Source: Eretmocerus hayati (Eukaryota; Arthropoda; Insecta; Hymenoptera; Aphelinidae). Taken from it: DNA of 64,000 nt. Shown in pieces: positions 59,996 through 64,000 of the stretch. Below the pieces are notes generated by a model that had not been told where the DNA came from, did not search any database, and saw nothing but the letters and a program-made list of their open reading frames with translations. The position numbers were made by a program, and so were the translations under genes. Numbering within the stretch: the stretch's first letter is position 1; every line of letters starts with the position of its first letter. Location: NCBI GenBank assembly GCA_029851415.1, contig CM056742.1, positions 77,862,748-77,926,747 of the forward strand. The letters run 5' to 3'.

Positions 59996-62306
59996 AGCAT
60001 GGCCCGACTCACCAACACAACTCCAATGTTTCTCGTACATGGATTGATCATATTTACATAGATGATAATGACACCACTACTGACTTTCAAAATAGACTCC
60101 TGCCAAGTTTCGGCAGGCACTTGGTCATAGACGTCACCATCAACGTCTTCACTCCCGCTTCGTCTGAGAATTCCTTTACTCATAGGAATTTTCGTAACAT
60201 CACTCCGGAGATGCTGAATGACCTGCTGCTTTGCTACCACTGAACAGCTTGTGAAAATGTCGAAACCAGCTTGGAAGACGCAATTCATCGCTTGAATGAG
60301 AATTTGAAGACTTTTATAGATGAATTAGCGCCTGGAAAGACTATCACCCCGCGGAAAAATGATGCTCCTTGGATTGGTCCTGAGTTGAGGGTACTCATAA
60401 ATAAGCGAGATGCGACGCGCAGGCGTTGGGAACGGAATCAACGTAACCAGTGCAAGTGTCCTGAGCTTCAAAATGAGTACTCTCGGCTTAGCGAAGAGGT
60501 TGATTCGCGCTTGGAACAAGAGCGGAACTGTCTTCTCCAAAACCATCTTCCAAACGCCCTTGATCAACATAAGAATATCTGGGAGGAAACGCGCAACCTC
60601 GGCCTCCTGAGTTGAACGCTCACTTTGCGGGAGTTTCCGTTTCGGCTCACGGAAATAGAGATGAAGCAATGGACGATATAAATTCGGCTTCAGAGGAGGG
60701 TTTTGGATTCAAGTCCACAAATTTCAATGACGTAGTCCTCGCTGTCAAACATTTTTCCTCACAAGGCCGTGGGTCACACGGGATGCCCCAAAGCGTGATC
60801 GCAAAGACTCTTCCGGGTATTGGTGATCTTATTGTGCATATTTTCAACTCCTCTTTCACTCATAGTACTTTTCCCGGATCTTGGAAGCGAGCACAGCTGA
60901 TTGCATTAAAAAAGACTACAGTTCCATCAACAGTCTCAGAGTTTCGTCCTATAGCGCTACTCTGCTTCCTTGCCAAGGTCCTGGAAAATATCGCACACGA
61001 CCAAATCACAGAGTATCTAAAATAAGGAAAATTATAAGATCGCTTCCAGACTCGTTTCAGGCAATACCATAGCACCCAGACAGCTCCACTGAAGTTGACA
61101 GATGACATCAGAGTAGGTATTGGCAAGAAGAAGATCACCTTACTCCTGCTCTTCGACTTTAGTGGAGCATTCGACACAATATCACCATCGAAGCTGTTGA
61201 GCAAACTTCGAAATCTCGGCTTTTTGAGGTCGGCACTTCTGTTTATGAAATCATACTTACTAGGTCGCACCCAAAAAGTCACTCAAAGATCTGGTAATTC
61301 GATTGCCTCGGAAGCAATGTCGGTGATCCACACGGTTCCGTTCCCGGGCCCTCACTCTTCAGCTTGAATGTCAATGACTTACCTGATTTGCTAGACGGGA
61401 AGTCGGTGCATTATCTACTTCATGCGGATGATCTCCAAATTGACCTCCAGGTCGAGAAGACTAAGATCAGGGAGGGCATCGCTCGACTAGGTGAAATAGG
61501 ACGACTAGTCGCTGAATGGGCCGAGAATTCCGGCCTGTGCCTCAACGCTGGCAAGACCAAGGCAATCTCCTTCAACTCTGAGAGGAATATCAGAGATCTG
61601 AAGAGGATTAACTTCCCAGGGGTTGAAATACAGGATGGAAATTCCATCCCGTTCAGTGACGCGGTCGTGAGTCTCGGTGTTACACTTGACAGTGAACTGA
61701 CGTGGAAACCGCACATTAATCAAGTAACAAAGTAAGTAAACAGAGCCCTGTACGGATTGCGGTTTTTAGGGAGTGTATCGCCAGACCCCTCCGAATTCGC
61801 CTAGTCGAGTCCTTAGTTCAACCGCATTTAGATTACTGCATGGTCGTGTACCTCGACGCCACGGATGAACAGCGGCAACGGATACATCGACTAAGAAATT
61901 CATGTGTGAGGTACATTTTTGATCTTAGGAAAGACGAGCACATCACTCCGTTTAGGGAAAGTTTGGATTGGTCACGGACTGATTTGCGGAGAATGTACTT
62001 CGTGTTAATGCACAAGATCATGCATTCAGGAGAGCCTGGCTACCTAGCTGCAATGTTCACCAGGTCCCAATCCAAACGCCCCGCACGCGGTGATGCAGAA
62101 GAGCGGGTACTCAAGGTTCCCAACATGAGACTTGAATATGGAAGAAGATCTTTCCAGGTTCAATGTGCTCATTTGTGGAACTGTCTCCCTCCGAGCTCTT
62201 GGCAGCTGGGGAAAACATAACTATTCAAAGAATCTCTGAAAGATTTTTCACTACTCCAGTCTCCGCAAAAGATTGATTTGAAGACGCGGCATTATTTCAA
62301 TCTGTA
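59996..62306 (+). pseudogene. LINE A4 ORF2 relic
   Basis: Broken into at least five frame pieces (about 59997-60243, 60271-60615, 60612-61025, 61095-61367 and 61364-61735, plus 61840-62220). The LF.DFS.AFDT motif reads LLFDFSGAFDT and the RT active site reads LHADD. Indels and stops lie near 60243, 60610, 61022, 61300, 61733 and 62218. It follows the family A order of endonuclease, RT and C-terminal domain but cannot code. Confidence 0.85.
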
Positions 62307-62612
62307 ATGGGAAGGGTTCTTCTCTAGCTTAGTACTTTTTACATGTGACCTCAGTCACCCAGTTGGTGATCTATATCTGTGATATTAGTGCGACCCCTCC
62401 CTCCTTTTCTTCATCAATTCATATCTAGTTTCATGAGTGTTTGAATAGATTTTGAGTATACCCCCTGACTAGTCACGAATTGTGATGCTTGAATTTATCA
62501 TTATTTTGTGTATATATATCTCATTCATTCCTCATACGTGTTATTACATCGTAATGGACATATGTAAGCGTATGTAATGATATTCTTGTCTTCGGACGAA
62601 TAAAGGACATTT
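59996..62612 (+). mobile_element. LINE A4, 5'-truncated and decayed family A copy
   Basis: It starts in the endonuclease (AGCATGGCCCGACTCACCAAC) and ends with the family A hairpin (about 62586-62599, TTGTC-TTCG-GACGA) and GAATAAAGGACAT. It is older than the other A copies, with many private changes. Confidence 0.85.
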
Positions 62613-62626
62613 CTCTATCTATCTCA

Positions 62627-63480
62627 GCTGAAATGATTGTAACGGACATTCCTCGTGATTTGAATCTCTTGAGAACTGAGATAGTGAGTGAAGTTCTTCA
62701 TGCTATGGATGTACCAGAATTGCAAAATTGTGTAGTAAACACTAGAGAATGGGAAGGTCCTCGTTTTTGCAACGTGGATTCATCAGTTTCAACTCTTACC
62801 TCGAGTTCCCAAAAAATTAGCGATTCAAATTTTCAATCAATTGTGATACAGCTGTCATCCAGTATCATCCGATATAAAGTCATTTTACACCCATCCGAAT
62901 GAGTGTAATTGACTTTATCTCCACTGTGGTCGAAAGAAGTACACAATTTACTCAAACGAGCTGATTTAGTGAGCGTCAGATTGGAAATTCAGAAGCCAGT
63001 GGTTAAGAATCTTATTGTATGTATGAGACCTTCAGGGAATGGGCCTCTCATCCTAATTCTCTCAGAATCTGATCTTACGCAGTTCCAAACCTGACGAATT
63101 CTCATAATGATGAGTTCGTTACTGTAATCTCATGTTTATTCCTGTCCGCGGAGTAATATCCACTGCATACTCAATTTTTCTCTCATACCACTCCATTATA
63201 ACTGTATAGTGTCGATATTTCCCCTCTAGTTTCACTCGAATTATTAGTTAGGATTCTCAAATGCGTAATTTTATCATTTCTAACGTGTAAGTCAACACTT
63301 CTATGTTTTCTGAATATTCATACACATTTTCTCTTGATCAAATAAGCAAATTAGCACTCTGAATCACTCAGTATTTATCATCGATCATATTCATTCATAC
63401 TCTCTATAATATTTTATGTATCATGTAATTTGACTTTGCCACCTGTACCAGATAGGGTAATCCCTCAAGGTACCAATAAA
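62627..63480 (+). mobile_element. ORF1-only LINE derivative, copy 2 (5'-truncated)
   Basis: It begins within ORF1 (AGCTGAAATGATTGTAACGG) right after the TATC/TC tail of A4. The ORF1 relic matches copy 1, and the 3' end TACCAGATAGGGTAATCCCTCAAGGTACCAATAAA-type sequence matches the minus strand at about 4741-4790. The distance from ORF1 to the 3' end (about 390 bp) resembles copy 1 (about 430 bp), again without any RT. Confidence 0.7.
62633..63094 (+). pseudogene. ORF1 relic of the ORF1-only element, copy 2
   Basis: DIPRDLNLLRTEIVSEVLHAMD and EWEGPRF are shared with copy 1 (5163-6005). The frame breaks near 62900 (HPSE then stop) and the rest, SPLWSKEVHNLLKRA to SESDL, lies in the frame of 62909-63094. 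Part of the middle of the domain is lost. Confidence 0.75.
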
Positions 63481-63528
63481 TGAACCAATCTACAATCTCT
63501 TCAGTCCACTTCACATCAAAGTCATTCA

Positions 63529-63566
<38 letters not shown>
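63529..63566. repeat. (TA)n microsatellite
   Basis: About 38 bp of TA dinucleotides, shortly after the end of the ORF1-only copy 2. Confidence 0.9.
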
Positions 63567-63568
<2 letters not shown>

Positions 63569-64000
63569 TTGTGTCCCTCCTGGAAGCGCCTACCCACGTC
63601 ACACCTTCCTCCTACGATATTTCAAGCCAGACTCTAGAATGAGGGTTGAAGCACTCCTCGATTGTCAATTGGAAGCGAGGATGAGGTGGGAAAATCAAAT
63701 TGACGACGGGGGAGGAATTGAGCTCTCATATCCCGGGTGCCTGGTTCTCGCCTCCATCCTGGCTTGTTGACAACGGGGAAGTAGTGGGTTGGTTTCCAGT
63801 CAGAACAATTCACAGGCTCGATCTACGTTTGGTATTTGTCGTTTATCTTGCTTCCACTAGAATCGGCGCGGGCGGGTGGATGACTCACAAGGGGAGCACC
63901 AATCTTGCGGGTCCTGGATCTTGACGAACCTTCGGGAATCATCTCCTTTTGGTGAGGAATGAAGAGTAGATAGAGCTATGCCGATTCTACGCCAGACACC
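63567..64000. other. Unassigned, more GC-rich DNA at the window end
   Basis: Short open frames exist (for example up to 63770 and 63700-63924) but show no recognisable domain, so none is called. Confidence 0.35.

Overview
The window looks like a retrotransposon-packed, gene-poor piece of an arthropod (probably insect) nuclear genome. The evidence is many non-LTR retrotransposons (LINEs), an R1-type LINE, a Penelope-like element, long inverted repeats, abundant (TC)n/(GA)n microsatellites, and no bacterial operons or clear host protein-coding genes. The species cannot be named from the sequence alone. Family labels (A, B, C, D, E, J, R1-like) are mine.

Layout. 1-4.4 kb: a long near-perfect hairpin (351-1336) abutting a tandem array of an 831-bp unit, then a hammerhead-ribozyme-like motif on the minus strand. 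4.4-9.0 kb, minus strand: a LINE derivative carrying only ORF1 and a broken family A LINE, each bounded by (GA)n. 9.0-16.1 kb: R1-like fragments around a family A LINE with an open ORF2. 16.5-18.7 kb: a Penelope-like element with reverse transcriptase (RT) and a GIY-YIG-like endonuclease, broken by one stop. 19.0-22.9 kb: two large inverted repeats. 24.6-33.1 kb: nested LINE pieces, then LINE B1, which looks full length and intact. 33.2-44.5 kb: full-length but broken LINE A2, then LINE C interrupted by an R1-like copy. 46.1-51.4 kb: LINE-poor DNA with degenerate repeats, a foldback, a tRNA-like segment and a CAGCTG minisatellite. 51.4-63.5 kb: a head-to-tail series of seven or eight LINE pieces, most joined through TC tracts, including B2, nearly identical to B1 over 4.7 kb.

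How the parts work. Families A and B are two-ORF LINEs of the CR1/Jockey supergroup. ORF1 has a PHD-type zinc finger, a coiled coil and a C-terminal nucleic-acid-binding-type domain. ORF2 has an apurinic-type endonuclease (EN) and RT. ORF1 and ORF2 lie in the same frame, separated only by UGA followed by CUA, and ORF2 has no conserved AUG before its endonuclease domain; UGA readthrough is the simplest explanation. The 3' ends carry a hairpin with compensatory stem changes, AATAAAGG, a tetranucleotide tail and then (TC)n. Copies of different families and different 5' truncation points begin directly after (TC)n, so TC microsatellites appear to be the shared insertion target and the tail of one copy becomes the landing pad for the next.

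The strongest candidates for something new are the conserved UGA-CUA ORF1/ORF2 junction, the microsatellite-linked LINE chain, the ORF1-only element that shares the 5' leader of the autonomous LINEs, and that leader's conserved 89-90-nt segment bounded by splice-site-like sequences.
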